NCBI GenBank assembly: GCA_016190665.1 | Contig: JACPQD010000038.1 | Span: 36,741 to 100,740, forward strand | Source of the DNA: Chloroflexota bacterium | GTDB taxonomy: Bacteria; Chloroflexota; Dehalococcoidia; JACPQD01 | Direction: 5' to 3' | Length of the DNA stretch: 64,000 bases | In this document: piece by piece, positions 1 to 8,435 of the stretch | How the letters are laid out: each line of letters begins with the position of its first letter | Position numbering within the stretch: position 1 is the stretch's first letter | The notes under the pieces: generated by a model | The model's input: only the letters and a program-made list of their open reading frames with translations | What the model was told of the DNA's origin: nothing | Database searches by the model: none | Program-made: the position numbers and the translations under genes

Positions 1-951
1 TATGGTGTCAATGGCCGGAGGCTCATGATCGCCCGCGTCCATATGGACCCGGCCGGTTCTGAAAGCCGAGAGCCGGGTTGTCGGGTCCTGAATGATGTAA
101 GCGATCCTGCCATCCATATAGGGCAGGCCCTTCTTGAAGTAGTCCGGGTTCTTCACGAACTCCATAGCTACGCCGCTATCGAATCTCTTGAGCTTCCACG
201 GGCCCGTCCCCACGACGTCAAGCTTCATATCCCTCTGCTTTTCGAGGATGTGCTTGGGCAGAATGGAGCTGTTGACCGTGGTCAAGATCGTCGGAAAGGA
301 TGCCTTCGGGCGATTCATCTTCACCTTTACGGTATTCTTGTCCACCGCTTCCACGGTTTCCATGGCGTCGAAATAGGCGCGGGCGAAGATGTAGACGCCC
401 TGGGGAGGGTTCTTCTCCCGCATGAGGCTGTACCTCACATCTTCGGCCGAGAATGGGGCGCCATCGTGCCACTTAACGTTCTCCTCCAGATAGAAGGTGT
501 AAGTGAGCCCATCCGCGCTCACTTCCCACTTCTTGGCCAGGTCGCCGACCAGCTTGTTGTGGTCGATGTAGTCCCAGCCCAGCATCTGATTATAGGACCC
601 GCTTGGCGTAGACATAACGCTCGCCGTCGCCACCGTATGCACGTCGAAAGTGACCGGGTTGTCCCGCACGGTAACGGTGAGGATGCCTCCGTAGACTGGC
701 GTTCCCCCGTATATCTCAGGGTCAGCCCCCGGCGGCAATACCGGTCTTGCCGCAACTGTGGGCGCCGGTTTTGGGGTGGCCGCCGGAGCCGCCGCAGCGG
801 GCTTCGCCGTGGGCGCCGCCGCAACGGTAGAAGTCGGCGCAGCCTTCGGCGCTGCCTTCGGCGCCGGGGCGGCTGCGGGAGCGCAACTCAGCAGTAACAT
901 GCTGGCGACAACGCCCAACCCGATGAGAACCTGCAAATGTCGACTGACCAT
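1..951 (-). CDS. Family-5 ABC solute-binding lipoprotein, C-terminus off the window
   Basis: Extracytoplasmic receptor of a peptide/opine-type ABC importer (SBP_bac_5 family). Translation starts at an ATG with a GGAGG ribosome site 7 nt upstream. The signal peptide ends in a lipobox with Cys23 (LLLSC), followed by an Ala/Pro/Lys linker. Family landmarks are visible: KWEVSADGLTYTFYLEE, KWHDGAPFSAEDVRYS and GTGPWKL. The 317 codons end at HEPPAIDTI at the window edge, so roughly 260 C-terminal residues are missing. It belongs to the same subgroup as the SBPs at 5172, 11207 and 12995. It has its own promoter (1160-1188) and is separated from the oxidoreductase gene upstream. The ligand cannot be deduced. 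Confidence 0.9.
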   Translation of the reverse strand, partial: MVSRHLQVLIGLGVVASMLLLSCAPAAAPAPKAAPKAAPTSTVAAAPTAKPAAAAPAATPKPAPTVAARPVLPPGADPEIYGGTPVYGGILTVTVRDNPVTFDVHTVATASVMSTPSGSYNQMLGWDYIDHNKLVGDLAKKWEVSADGLTYTFYLEENVKWHDGAPFSAEDVRYSLMREKNPPQGVYIFARAYFDAMETVEAVDKNTVKVKMNRPKASFPTILTTVNSSILPKHILEKQRDMKLDVVGTGPWKLKRFDSGVAMEFVKNPDYFKKGLPYMDGRIAYIIQDPTTRLSAFRTGRVHMDAGDHEPPAIDTI

Positions 952-1159
952 ATGTTTGCCTCCTTGTCTCACTCGCCCGCCAGGTGTTGCTTGACGCTGA
1001 CAGACCGAACGACTCCCACCAGGACTTGGCTCACTTGACCTGAACGCGTCACGCAATCCTTCTCCTTACCAACACCCCCTGCTCTCGGTCTTGCACATCG
1101 CCATCTATTCCGGTCGATACAGTATCTCCCTCCGAACAACGATTTGCCTGACGCAATTC

Positions 1160-1188
1160 AGATTAGTCCATCGCCGCTCCGTTGTCAA
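1160..1188 (-). promoter_or_regulatory. Sigma70-type promoter for the SBP at 951
   Basis: Reading leftward, TTGACA (1183-1188) is followed by a 17-nt spacer and TAATCT (1160-1165). The -35 is perfect and the -10 is weak (3/6). It would give a leader of about 200 nt before the ATG at 951. This is a prediction from sequence only. Confidence 0.5.
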
Positions 1189-1223
1189 TTTGGCTCGCCT
1201 CAGTAGGGCCTGCGCATCCCCAC

Positions 1224-2237
1224 TCACCTATTGATCTTGACGACTTTGCCGCTGCGGCTCGACTCCAGGATAGCATCAAGGACCCGGACCATCTCCAGCC
1301 CATCTTGCCCTGAGGCGTTGGGATCTCCGTTCTCCAGGACACACTTGTTGAAGGCCTCTATCAGGTACATATAGGTGCCCGACATCGGGTGAGGATCGTT
1401 ATAGACGGTTCTGGTCGTCCACGTATCCGAATCGACCAGAAGCTCGCCCTGGAGGGGCATCCCGACCGTCTGCACTCCAGTGATGCGGGCGTCCGTTCCA
1501 TATACCACCAAGTGGTTGTAGGCCCTGGGCACCTTAAGGCCGGAGATGGACATCCCATGCACCCCATTGGCGAATTCCAGGGTGATGATGGCCATTTCGT
1601 CCATCTTCTTAGCAGCCAGGTCCTCGTCGGTAAAAGCCCGCACCTCAGTGATCTCGCTTCCCAGGATGAAGCGCAGGAGGTCAATGGGGTGCAGGCCGGT
1701 GCCAGTCAGCGCCCCGGCGCCAACCATCTCGGGCACAGAGCGCCAGTTAGTGTGGCCGGAGGCCATCCGTCCATGCGAGTACTGGGCGGTGACCAGGGTG
1801 ATCTGGCCAATCTTCCCGGCCTCAATGAGCCGCCGCGCCTCGACATGGGCGGGGTGATGCCGGTTCTGGAAGTTTATGCCGAGCTTCACAGCTTCTTTCG
1901 CGCAAACTTCTATCATGCGTTCGGAGTCGGCGACGGTGAGGGCCATGGGCTTCTCGCACAGAACGTGCTTTCCCGCCCGGGCGGCCTGGATGGTGTGCTC
2001 CGCGTGCAAGTTGTTCGGCGTCGAGATGTATATGACATCCAGCTCAGGGTCTTTGAGCATCTCCTCATAGGAGTCAAAGGCCTTCTTCGCCTTGAACTCA
2101 GCAGCGAAGGCCTTGGCCCGATCCATGCTGCGGCTGCACACGGAGACGAACTCCGTGTTTGAAGCCCTGTTGATCGCTGGCGCCACGGAGCGGCGCGAGT
2201 GGTTCCCGATGCCGTAGATGCCCCAACCTATGCTCAT
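1224..2237 (-). CDS. Gfo/Idh/MocA family NAD(P)-dependent oxidoreductase
   Basis: Cytoplasmic sugar/inositol-type dehydrogenase of 337 aa, the usual length for the family. The N-terminal Rossmann fold shows a slightly unusual nucleotide loop (GIYGIGNHSR). The family hallmark EKPMAL follows at about residue 95. The C-terminal half carries the substrate-binding alpha/beta domain (YSHGRMASGHTNWRS, TGLHPIDLLRF). The start ATG lies 16 nt beyond the M24 gene upstream (stop at 2254), so the two are probably co-transcribed. Family members oxidise or reduce a hydroxyl next to a ring or chain carbon; the substrate cannot be read from sequence. Confidence 0.9.
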   Translation of the reverse strand: MSIGWGIYGIGNHSRRSVAPAINRASNTEFVSVCSRSMDRAKAFAAEFKAKKAFDSYEEMLKDPELDVIYISTPNNLHAEHTIQAARAGKHVLCEKPMALTVADSERMIEVCAKEAVKLGINFQNRHHPAHVEARRLIEAGKIGQITLVTAQYSHGRMASGHTNWRSVPEMVGAGALTGTGLHPIDLLRFILGSEITEVRAFTDEDLAAKKMDEMAIITLEFANGVHGMSISGLKVPRAYNHLVVYGTDARITGVQTVGMPLQGELLVDSDTWTTRTVYNDPHPMSGTYMYLIEAFNKCVLENGDPNASGQDGLEMVRVLDAILESSRSGKVVKINR

Positions 2238-2253
2238 TGCCTGTCCTTTCCTC

Positions 2254-3483
2254 CTACCGCCTCTTCATATAATCTCTTCTTCTGCCTGTGGTCTTGTCGA
2301 GAGGATGAATATTCTTGAGCAACCTCTCATCGAAGGGATAAGTGCTATAGATCTCCGGGTCCCCCTCGGTAACTATGACGTTGTTCTCCAGCCTGATCCC
2401 GCCGATGCCGGGGATTCCGGCGTAGGGCTCTATGCTGAAGATCATCCCCGGCTTCAAGTCAACAGTAGCGTCTTTGGTATAGCCGGACAGCCAGGGCTCT
2501 TCCCAGGGATTCGTCCCGGCGCCGTGCCCTCCCGATAGGCCGCCCGAGTGCGGATTCTGTATCTCTTTCCACATATCATAATTTGTGTTGCCCGGCCGGG
2601 CCTTGCCGCAGGCATTAAACAGGGCGTCGTAGTCCTCCTGGTGAAGCTCGATCTGTTCTTTGGTCGGCATGATATCCCCGCAGACCCAGGTGCGGGTAAA
2701 GTCGCCCCAATAGCCGTTAAAACACCCGCCGATGTCGATGATAACGAGGTCCCCTTCGCGGATGATGCGGTCGGAGGTGAAGCGGCGATAGGGAGCGGTG
2801 TAAGGGCCGGAGCAGACGATATTCGCGCATTGGGTCCATTCGCTTCCCAGGGCGGTAAAGGTCTGCCAGGCCAGCGCCAGTATCTCACACTCCCGGATTC
2901 CCGGCTTAAGGGCTTTGATGGCGGTGTCCATGCCCGCCTCGGTAATCATGCAAGCGGCCCGCTGGCATTCCAGCTCATCGGCCGTCTTGATAATCTTGGC
3001 TTCTATCAGAATCTTGTAGCCGTTGACGAAACGCGACTTGGGGAAAGCCTCGCGGAGGGCATCCTCCATTTCCAGTGTCCACAGGTCAACGCCGATACTC
3101 TTCCCGTCAAGACTGCCAAGGCGGGACTTCACCTGCTCGGCGAAGGTCAGCATGCCCCCCTTCGTGCGCGTGTTGGCGCGAGGCAGGATGTCATCCTTGC
3201 GCATCCAGGGCATCCTCGCCTGGGCATGAGCCTGATCAAGGGTGAATAGCAGGGGGTCGCCTCCCTTGGGAAGGACGGCTGTGCCGATGCCAGTGATGTA
3301 GACGGGGCCTATGTGGCACCTGAAACCGGTGAGGTATCTCACGTCTTCGTGTCTGAACACGAACAGCACATCAGCCTCTGACTTGGCAAGAACGTCTTTG
3401 GCCTTTTGAAGTCGTTCTCGGCGCATCCGGTCGAAGTCGATCCTCTCCTCCCAGTCTACCCCCATGAACCCGAATTCTGGCAT
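2254..3483 (-). CDS. M24 family metallopeptidase (Xaa-Pro dipeptidase/creatinase-like)
   Basis: 409 aa. An N-terminal creatinase-like domain (YLTGFRCHIGP) is followed by a pita-bread catalytic domain. All five metal ligands of the M24 fold appear intact: Asp in VIIDIGG, Asp in GDFTRTW, His in GGHGAGT, Glu in FSIEPYAG and Glu in RLENNVIVT. Members cleave Xaa-Pro dipeptides or hydrolyse small C-N bonds as in creatinase. The start at 3483 is chosen because a near-perfect ribosome site (AGGAGGATAGG) precedes it; a longer frame extends upstream but has no such site. The neighbouring SBP and LUD genes suggest it processes an imported compound (inference). Confidence 0.88.
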   Translation of the reverse strand: MPEFGFMGVDWEERIDFDRMRRERLQKAKDVLAKSEADVLFVFRHEDVRYLTGFRCHIGPVYITGIGTAVLPKGGDPLLFTLDQAHAQARMPWMRKDDILPRANTRTKGGMLTFAEQVKSRLGSLDGKSIGVDLWTLEMEDALREAFPKSRFVNGYKILIEAKIIKTADELECQRAACMITEAGMDTAIKALKPGIRECEILALAWQTFTALGSEWTQCANIVCSGPYTAPYRRFTSDRIIREGDLVIIDIGGCFNGYWGDFTRTWVCGDIMPTKEQIELHQEDYDALFNACGKARPGNTNYDMWKEIQNPHSGGLSGGHGAGTNPWEEPWLSGYTKDATVDLKPGMIFSIEPYAGIPGIGGIRLENNVIVTEGDPEIYSTYPFDERLLKNIHPLDKTTGRRRDYMKRR

Positions 3484-3550
3484 CCTATCCTCCTTCTTGG
3501 TTTTCTGCGGTTTCCCGGTCTCCTTCGCGGCGATCCATTGCGCTACTAAT

Positions 3551-4321
3551 TTAGATGCCCAGGTTCTCTCCCACAATGATGATATTGGTCCGATTCAAAT
3601 ACTCGGGAGGATAAGGGCGCCCTCCTCTCTTGGTCAAGTCCCGCTGCGGGTGCTTTCCTGATTCGATAATGATGGTGTAGCAGCAGCCTCTCCCTATGCT
3701 GGTGCAATCGTTACACGTTCCCGATCTAACGCAGGGGGTTTCCAGATAATACTCTGGAGCAGCTCGGTGCTTCAACACGTCCCATTCGTGACATATGGGC
3801 ACCACCACCTCATGGATGCGTCTAAGCGCCTCATCAAGGTCAGCCACGATCTTGTTGACCCCGGACACGATGATGACCTTCTTGGGGCCAAAGATGAGCG
3901 CCGCCACGCGGCTGCCGGTCCCGTCGGTACAGACCACCTTCCCGTCCAGCGTAATGGCATTGGCCCCCGACAGGAAGACATCTACCAGCATAGCCTGCCG
4001 CTTCAGCTCGTAGCCCTCTTCGCCGTGCACTCGAATGTAGCCATACTCATCCTTTTCAAAGGGATCGACTATCCGGTGGTCGCCCGATCGCCTGAGAGCT
4101 GGCATAACGCCGATTTGATCGAGCGTGACCGAGCCGCCCCTGCCTACGGAAGCCCCCGGAGGGATAAGCTCCAGGACCTTTTCCAGGGCTGTCTGCCGGT
4201 CGGGAACGTACACTGCGTTCAGCCGCTTTCGCCGGAAACCGGCGACGGCCAGCTCCCCTCGGCGGCGGTTGAAAGCCTCAAGCTCATCATTGATGTCACT
4301 ATCATTTACCACCTGGACCAT
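3551..4321 (-). CDS. LUD-domain protein with Cys-rich C-terminal motif (copy 1)
   Basis: 256 aa protein of the LUD (LutC/YkgG, formerly DUF162) superfamily. The core is clear: RKRLNAVYVPDR, PPGASVGRGGSVTLDQIG, FLSGANAITLDGKVVCTDG and FGPKKVIIVSGVNKIV. Near the C-terminus is a cysteine cluster of pattern C-x5-C-x2-C-x6-C-C (PCVRSGTCNDC...GCC), shared by all three copies here and suitable for a metal or Fe-S site. LUD proteins such as LutB/LutC act in lactate oxidation together with a CCG-domain partner; one CCG protein lies at 53799. The start follows GAGGAGGAAGAA. It lies 25 nt behind copy 2 in the same operon. Its substrate is unknown. Confidence 0.85.
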   Translation of the reverse strand: MVQVVNDSDINDELEAFNRRRGELAVAGFRRKRLNAVYVPDRQTALEKVLELIPPGASVGRGGSVTLDQIGVMPALRRSGDHRIVDPFEKDEYGYIRVHGEEGYELKRQAMLVDVFLSGANAITLDGKVVCTDGTGSRVAALIFGPKKVIIVSGVNKIVADLDEALRRIHEVVVPICHEWDVLKHRAAPEYYLETPCVRSGTCNDCTSIGRGCCYTIIIESGKHPQRDLTKRGGRPYPPEYLNRTNIIIVGENLGI

Positions 4322-4346
4322 TTCTTCCTCCTCTAGAGACCGGCGA

Positions 4347-5120
4347 TCAGATCCCGAGTTCCTCGCCGACAATGATAATGTTGGTGCGAGCCAGGTATTC
4401 AGAAGGGTAGGGCTTCCCACCACGCTTGGCCACATCCCGCTCCGGGTGTTTAGCCGACTCTATGATGATCGTGTAGCAGCATCCCCTCCCTATGCTGGTA
4501 CAATCGTTACACTGGCCCGATTTCACGCAGGGCGTCTCCAGATAGTACTCGGGGGCCGCGTGGTGCTTGAGCACATCCCAGCGATGACAAAGTGGAACCA
4601 CCACCTCATGTATCCGCCTCAAGGCCTCCTCAAGGTTGGCCACGATCTTGTTGACTCCGGCCACGATGATGACCTTCTTCGGGCCGAAGATGAGCGCCGC
4701 CACCCGGTTGCCGGTGCCGTCAGTACACACCACCTTCCCGTCCAGCGTGATGGCGTTGGCTCCCGACAGGAAGACATCCGCCAGCAGCGCCCGTCTTCTC
4801 ATATCCATATCTTCTTCTTCTCCGCTGGCAACGGGCAGGCCCCTGTCGTCTTTGGCCGAAGGGTCGAGGATCTCGTGCTGCCCGGATTGCCTCAGCACGG
4901 GCATGATGCCTATCTGCTCAAGAGTCACGGAACTGCCCCTGCCTATTGAAGCTCCTGGCGGGATCAGCTCCAGTGCCTTTGCCAGAGCTGCCTTTCGGTC
5001 CGGGACGTAGAAAGCGTTGAGCCGCTTTCGGAGGAATCCCGCGACCGCCCTTTCACATCTGTCCCGATAGAAGGCCTCCATTTCCTGCTGGGTGTTGGCA
5101 TCGTCTACTACTTGAACCAC
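4347..5120 (-). CDS. LUD-domain protein with Cys-rich C-terminal motif (copy 2)
   Basis: 257 aa tandem paralogue of the LUD gene just downstream, with the same LUD core (VFLSGANAITLDGKVVCTDG, FGPKKVIIVAGVNKIV) and the same C-x5-C-x2-C-x6-C-C cluster. The start is taken as GTG at 5120 because AAAAGGAGA sits at proper spacing before it and the N-terminus (VVQVVDDANT) then matches copy 1 (VQVVNDSDI). A TTG at 5138 is possible but has no ribosome site. The gene follows the SBP at 5172-6908 closely. Two different LUD subunits made together could form a heteromer (inference). Confidence 0.84.
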   Translation of the reverse strand: MVQVVDDANTQQEMEAFYRDRCERAVAGFLRKRLNAFYVPDRKAALAKALELIPPGASIGRGSSVTLEQIGIMPVLRQSGQHEILDPSAKDDRGLPVASGEEEDMDMRRRALLADVFLSGANAITLDGKVVCTDGTGNRVAALIFGPKKVIIVAGVNKIVANLEEALRRIHEVVVPLCHRWDVLKHHAAPEYYLETPCVKSGQCNDCTSIGRGCCYTIIIESAKHPERDVAKRGGKPYPSEYLARTNIIIVGEELGI

Positions 5121-5171
5121 AGTTGCTCTCCTTTTCAACCGTTCGAAAGATCAAGATCGGGCGCCTCAAGA

Positions 5172-6908
5172 CTAGCGCGGCGGGAGGTTGGGATCGAGCC
5201 AGGTGTACTCATGACGCGTAGTCGAAGACAGGCGATCGCTGGTCCACGGTACGAATCCTTTCACTTTCTTCCAGACGCCTACGGTGCGGTTCCTCCACCC
5301 CAAGACAGGGAAAGGAACGGTCTCATGAAGTAGGAGCTGGATCTTGTTCACCATCTCTTTGCGTTTCGCCGGATCGACGGTGACACTCTGCTCGGCAACC
5401 ATCTTCTCAAAGTCAGCGTTGTAGTACTTACCCCAGTTCTTTCCACCCTCTTTGCCGTAGGCTTCAGCGAAGATCAGGTCGGGATCGTCAACCGTGTAGC
5501 CATAACCGCTGGACATAATCTGGAAATTCTGGGTGCGCAAGTTCTCGAAGTAGGTTGCAACCTCGAGAATCTTCATGTTGGACCGCAGGCCGATCTTTTC
5601 AAGCTGCGCCTTGAGCCATATGCCCTCACATATATACTCCTCAGCATTCCTGGCCTGCATCTCAAACTCAAAGCCGTTAGGATAGCCTGCCTCAGCCAGG
5701 AGCTTCTTAGCTCTCTCCCTCTCGGCCTCCTTGGTCGGTCCTGGCTTAGCGTAGCCGATCTGCTTGAATACCTCTTCGTCGGGAAGATTCCACAGGCCCC
5801 CAGGAACCATGTGCCCGCCTGATGAGTACATGCCCGGCTCGCACATGCGAGGGAATTCCCAGCGGTCCAGGGCTAGACTCACTGCCTGCCGGATGCGGAC
5901 ATCGTTGAAGGGGGGCCTGTTCTGGACGATGAAGGGATTCCGGCTATTCATCACGCCAGGGATCCTGTAGGCTATGACATTCTCCTTCATGGTCTGCTCT
6001 ATCGTATCTATGGTCGGCGGCTCGTGGTCCCTGATGTCCGTCAGGACCCTGCCTACCCTGAAGGCGGCCAGCCTCGTATTCCTATCCGGGATGAGGTACT
6101 GAAGGAATTTGTCCATATAGGGGAGACCCTTCTTGAAGTAGGCCGGGTTCTTGTCAAGCTCGACGCCCACCCCGCGCGTGTACCTCTTGAGCGTCCACGG
6201 CCCCGTGCCCACAGCCTCCCGCTTCATATCCACCGTCTTTTCAAGGATGTGCTTGGGCATGATGGAATTCACGGCGAGGGTCATCATCATCAGGAAGGAT
6301 GGGTACGGGCGGCTCATATGGACCTTCACCGTGTTGGGGTTCACCACTTCCACACTTTTCATAGGCTCATACTGGCTCTTGCTAACGCTGTATACTTCCT
6401 TGGGCGGATCCTTCTGTCTCATGAGGCTATACTTTACGTCCTCCGCCGAGAAGGGCCTGCCATCATGCCACTTGACCCCTTCCTCCAGATAGAAGGTGAA
6501 GGTTAGCCCATCGGCGCTCACCTCCCATTTCTTGGCCAGGTCGCCAATCATCTTATTATGGTCGATGTGTTCCCAGGTGAGCAGGGAATTGTAGACGGGA
6601 CTGCCGATGGTCAGCAAGGTGGAGAAGGTCGCCTCTTGATGCAAGTCGAAGGTTGGGGGATCATCCCGGATAGACATAAAGAAGGTCCCCCCGGACACTG
6701 GCTTCTCACCAACTCCCGGCACTGCCAGCGCGCCGGGCTTCGGCGTGGCCGCTGGAGCGGCTGTTGCCGCTGGTTTCGGCGCCACAACTGGCGCCGTTGC
6801 CGCTGGTGGAGCCTTCTTTTGCTCCCCGCTGGGCCCCGGAGCGCAACTCAGCAGTAAGCCCAGTACGATGACCAGGGCGACTAAGGGCTGCAGATTCCGG
6901 ACAGACAT
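5172..6908 (-). CDS. Family-5 ABC solute-binding lipoprotein (MSVRNLQPL type)
   Basis: 578 aa including a signal peptide with lipobox Cys22 (LLLSC) and an Ala/Pro-rich linker to about residue 75. It then has the standard SBP_bac_5 fold: KWEVSADGLTFTF, KWHDGRPFSAEDVKYS, GTGPWTL and DVRIRQAVSLALDR, ending WLDPNLPPR. The ATG at 6908 is preferred over upstream in-frame starts because the lipoprotein signal begins there. It is nearly co-linear with the SBP at 11207-12943 (same length, same first nine residues), so the two arose by recent duplication. It heads an SBP-LUD-LUD-M24-oxidoreductase run. Confidence 0.92.
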   Translation of the reverse strand: MSVRNLQPLVALVIVLGLLLSCAPGPSGEQKKAPPAATAPVVAPKPAATAAPAATPKPGALAVPGVGEKPVSGGTFFMSIRDDPPTFDLHQEATFSTLLTIGSPVYNSLLTWEHIDHNKMIGDLAKKWEVSADGLTFTFYLEEGVKWHDGRPFSAEDVKYSLMRQKDPPKEVYSVSKSQYEPMKSVEVVNPNTVKVHMSRPYPSFLMMMTLAVNSIMPKHILEKTVDMKREAVGTGPWTLKRYTRGVGVELDKNPAYFKKGLPYMDKFLQYLIPDRNTRLAAFRVGRVLTDIRDHEPPTIDTIEQTMKENVIAYRIPGVMNSRNPFIVQNRPPFNDVRIRQAVSLALDRWEFPRMCEPGMYSSGGHMVPGGLWNLPDEEVFKQIGYAKPGPTKEAERERAKKLLAEAGYPNGFEFEMQARNAEEYICEGIWLKAQLEKIGLRSNMKILEVATYFENLRTQNFQIMSSGYGYTVDDPDLIFAEAYGKEGGKNWGKYYNADFEKMVAEQSVTVDPAKRKEMVNKIQLLLHETVPFPVLGWRNRTVGVWKKVKGFVPWTSDRLSSTTRHEYTWLDPNLPPR

Positions 6909-7277
6909 TTGCTTCCTCCTTCTCGTGAACCGTAGCGTTGCCTCTCCCAAAGCCGTTCGCCGCAATGCGGGCATGGTGCGATTCGCCGTGCGGTAAATCG
7001 CCCAAACGATGCTGTCGGGACCGAGCACAAACGGGGTCCTCTTCTCCCGACGTTCTGGTCGCGCGCACGCCAGTCGAGACATGAATTTCGACCGCCGTTG
7101 CTCCGCGACTAAAGTACCTTACGAATGAAATTGCACGCAAAGTACCATGAACCTGATATCTCCCCCTTTGGGAAGGGGGATTAAGGGGGATTTGTCACTT
7201 CGCAACCAGCGTGCTTTATGAAATCCCTCTCAATCTCCCTTTGCGCAAGGGAGAGGTTTGGTTTCGGTTTTGCCGAG
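6909..7277 (-). promoter_or_regulatory. Leader and intergenic region upstream of SBP 5172-6908
   Basis: 369 nt without a convincing gene. It holds a 28-nt element at 7113-7140 that recurs with two mismatches at 8160-8187 upstream of the third LUD gene, and a pair of stem-loop-forming arms at 7161-7257. On the minus strand the repeated element contains TTGCGT or TTGCGC followed by TACTTT or TACTAA at about 18 nt, a possible weak promoter. GC-rich overlapping frames here lack ribosome sites and family matches. Confidence 0.45.
7161..7257. repeat. Inverted-repeat, MITE-like hairpin element
   Basis: Two arms of about 38 nt, rich in C or G runs, face each other. Each arm is itself a hairpin: CCCCCTT/AAGGGGG near 7163-7180 and CTCCCTT/AAGGGAG near 7233-7251. 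Read on opposite strands the arms are similar (GACAAATCCCCCTTAATC against GAAATCCCTCTCAATC). The arrangement looks like a small palindromic mobile or terminator-type element lying between an SBP relic and a functional SBP gene. Confidence 0.5.
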
Positions 7278-7376
7278 TTAGGAAGGAGGCAGCTTCGGGT
7301 CCAGCTAGGTATATTCGTGCCTGTGGGCCGAAGAGTATCTTTCTTGAGTCCAGGGTGTATAGCCGAGCGTTTCGCG
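7278..7376 (-). pseudogene. Relic of an SBP C-terminus fused behind the LUD stop codon
   Basis: In frame with and directly after the TAG of the LUD gene at 7377, the minus strand encodes GYTPWTQERYSSAHRHEYT, a TAG stop, LDPKLPPS and TAA. Intact SBPs here end GFVPWTSDRLSSTTRHEYTW then LDPNLPPR. The relic therefore keeps about 32 codons of the tail, with the conserved Trp codon changed to TAG. The rest of that SBP gene is gone, so a deletion or recombination joined the LUD gene to this tail. Confidence 0.85.
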
Positions 7377-8138
7377 CTAAATGCCGAGGCTCTCGCCCAC
7401 AATAATGATGTTGACCCTGGCCCAGAACTCGGGCGGGTAAGGCTTGTCCTTTCTCTTAGCAATGTCTCGCACCGTGGACTGGGCCGCCTCGATGATGATG
7501 GTGTAGCAGCATCCTCTCCCGACACTGGTGCAATCGTTACACGTACCTGCCTTCACACAAGGCGTTTCCAGCAGCAACTCTCCAGCATTGTGCTTCATGA
7601 CGTCCCAACGATGACAGAGGGGCACCACCACCTCATGGATGCGCCTGAGAGCTTCGTCCAGGTTAGCGACGATCTTGTTCACTCCAGCGACGATGATGAT
7701 CTTATCCGGGCCGAAGATGAGCGCTGCCACCCGGTTGCCGATCCCATCGGTGCAAACGACCTTTCCATCCAGCGTGATCGCGTTGGCCCCCGACAGGAAC
7801 ACATCCGCCAGCATGGCCTTCTTCATGATCTTGAGGCTCTCAGCCGAGGACGCTGCCAGGTAGTCGCCCTTATCATCCCTGGCTGCGGGGTCAAAGATCT
7901 CGTGGTCCCCGGACTGTCTGAGCGCAGGAAGGATGCCTATCTCTTTCAAGGTCACGGAGCTCCCCTTGCCCACTGAGGCGCCTGGCGGGATGAGCTCTAG
8001 AACCTTTGCCAGCGCTGCCTTACGGTCCGGCACGTATACGGCGTTCAGACGCTTTCGGCGGAAGCCGGCAACGGCCCTCTCGGCCCTGTCCCGATAAAAC
8101 TCTTCGAATTCCTCGCGGGTGTTGCTATCGTCTACCAT
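7377..8138 (-). CDS. LUD-domain protein with Cys-rich C-terminal motif (copy 3)
   Basis: 253 aa, third LUD paralogue. Its core (RKRLNAVYVPDRK, PPGASVGKGSSVTL, LSGANAITLDGKVVCTDG, GVNKIVANLDEALRRIHE) and its C-x5-C-x2-C-x6-C-C cluster match copies 1 and 2. The start ATG (MVDDSNTREE) corresponds to the VVDDANT region of copy 2; the first few residues of that copy are lacking. An AAGGAGGG run lies about 12 nt upstream. The gene is flanked on its 3' side by an SBP relic and on its 5' side by repeats, so it has been cut off from the SBP it probably once accompanied. Confidence 0.84.
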   Translation of the reverse strand: MVDDSNTREEFEEFYRDRAERAVAGFRRKRLNAVYVPDRKAALAKVLELIPPGASVGKGSSVTLKEIGILPALRQSGDHEIFDPAARDDKGDYLAASSAESLKIMKKAMLADVFLSGANAITLDGKVVCTDGIGNRVAALIFGPDKIIIVAGVNKIVANLDEALRRIHEVVVPLCHRWDVMKHNAGELLLETPCVKAGTCNDCTSVGRGCCYTIIIEAAQSTVRDIAKRKDKPYPPEFWARVNIIIVGESLGI

Positions 8139-8232
8139 TGAACGGAATCAACCCTCCTTAGTACCCTACGAATGAAATTGCGCGCAAGATGTGCATGATT
8201 TTAGATCTTTGATTCTAGATTTTGGATTTCGG

Positions 8233-8267
8233 CAATCAGCAATCAGCAATCAACAATCAGCAATCAG
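8233..8267. repeat. Five tandem copies of CAATCAG
   Basis: The heptamer CAATCAG is repeated five times without gaps, one unit reading CAATCAA. It is followed at once by imperfect GCTGATAG-type repeats. It may be a slippage-prone spacer; no function is visible. Confidence 0.9.
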
Positions 8268-8329
8268 TTTTCAGCGGGCTGATAGCTGATGGCTGAAAGC
8301 CAACCGCTCGCTGGCATTTGGTTTCGGCT

Positions 8330-8414
8330 ACTATGAAAATGATTCCCAACGCCCCGACGACGGCGGCAGGGGACAAGCCCGCTGCCCTACGGCATTTTCA
8401 TGCTCGGTGGCGCC
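8330..8414. repeat. 85-bp intergenic repeat, copy 1
   Basis: Bounded by the perfect inverted ends ATGAAAATG and CATTTTCAT, with a central hairpin from GGCAG and CTGCC around GGGACAAGCCCG. Copy 2 lies 106 bp further right. The size, terminal inverted repeats and central palindrome resemble REP- or MITE-like elements. Confidence 0.8.
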
Positions 8415-8435
8415 GGGCCAACGGCATGGGGAACT

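Noticed and set aside
25..897. Long plus-strand open frames opposite the SBP genes, here and throughout the window.
   Set aside because: They are antisense shadows caused by GC-rich codon usage; the minus-strand frames carry lipoprotein signals and family motifs.
8233..8267. CRISPR-like array from the CAATCAG repeats.
   Set aside because: Units are 7 bp with no spacers and no cas genes are present.
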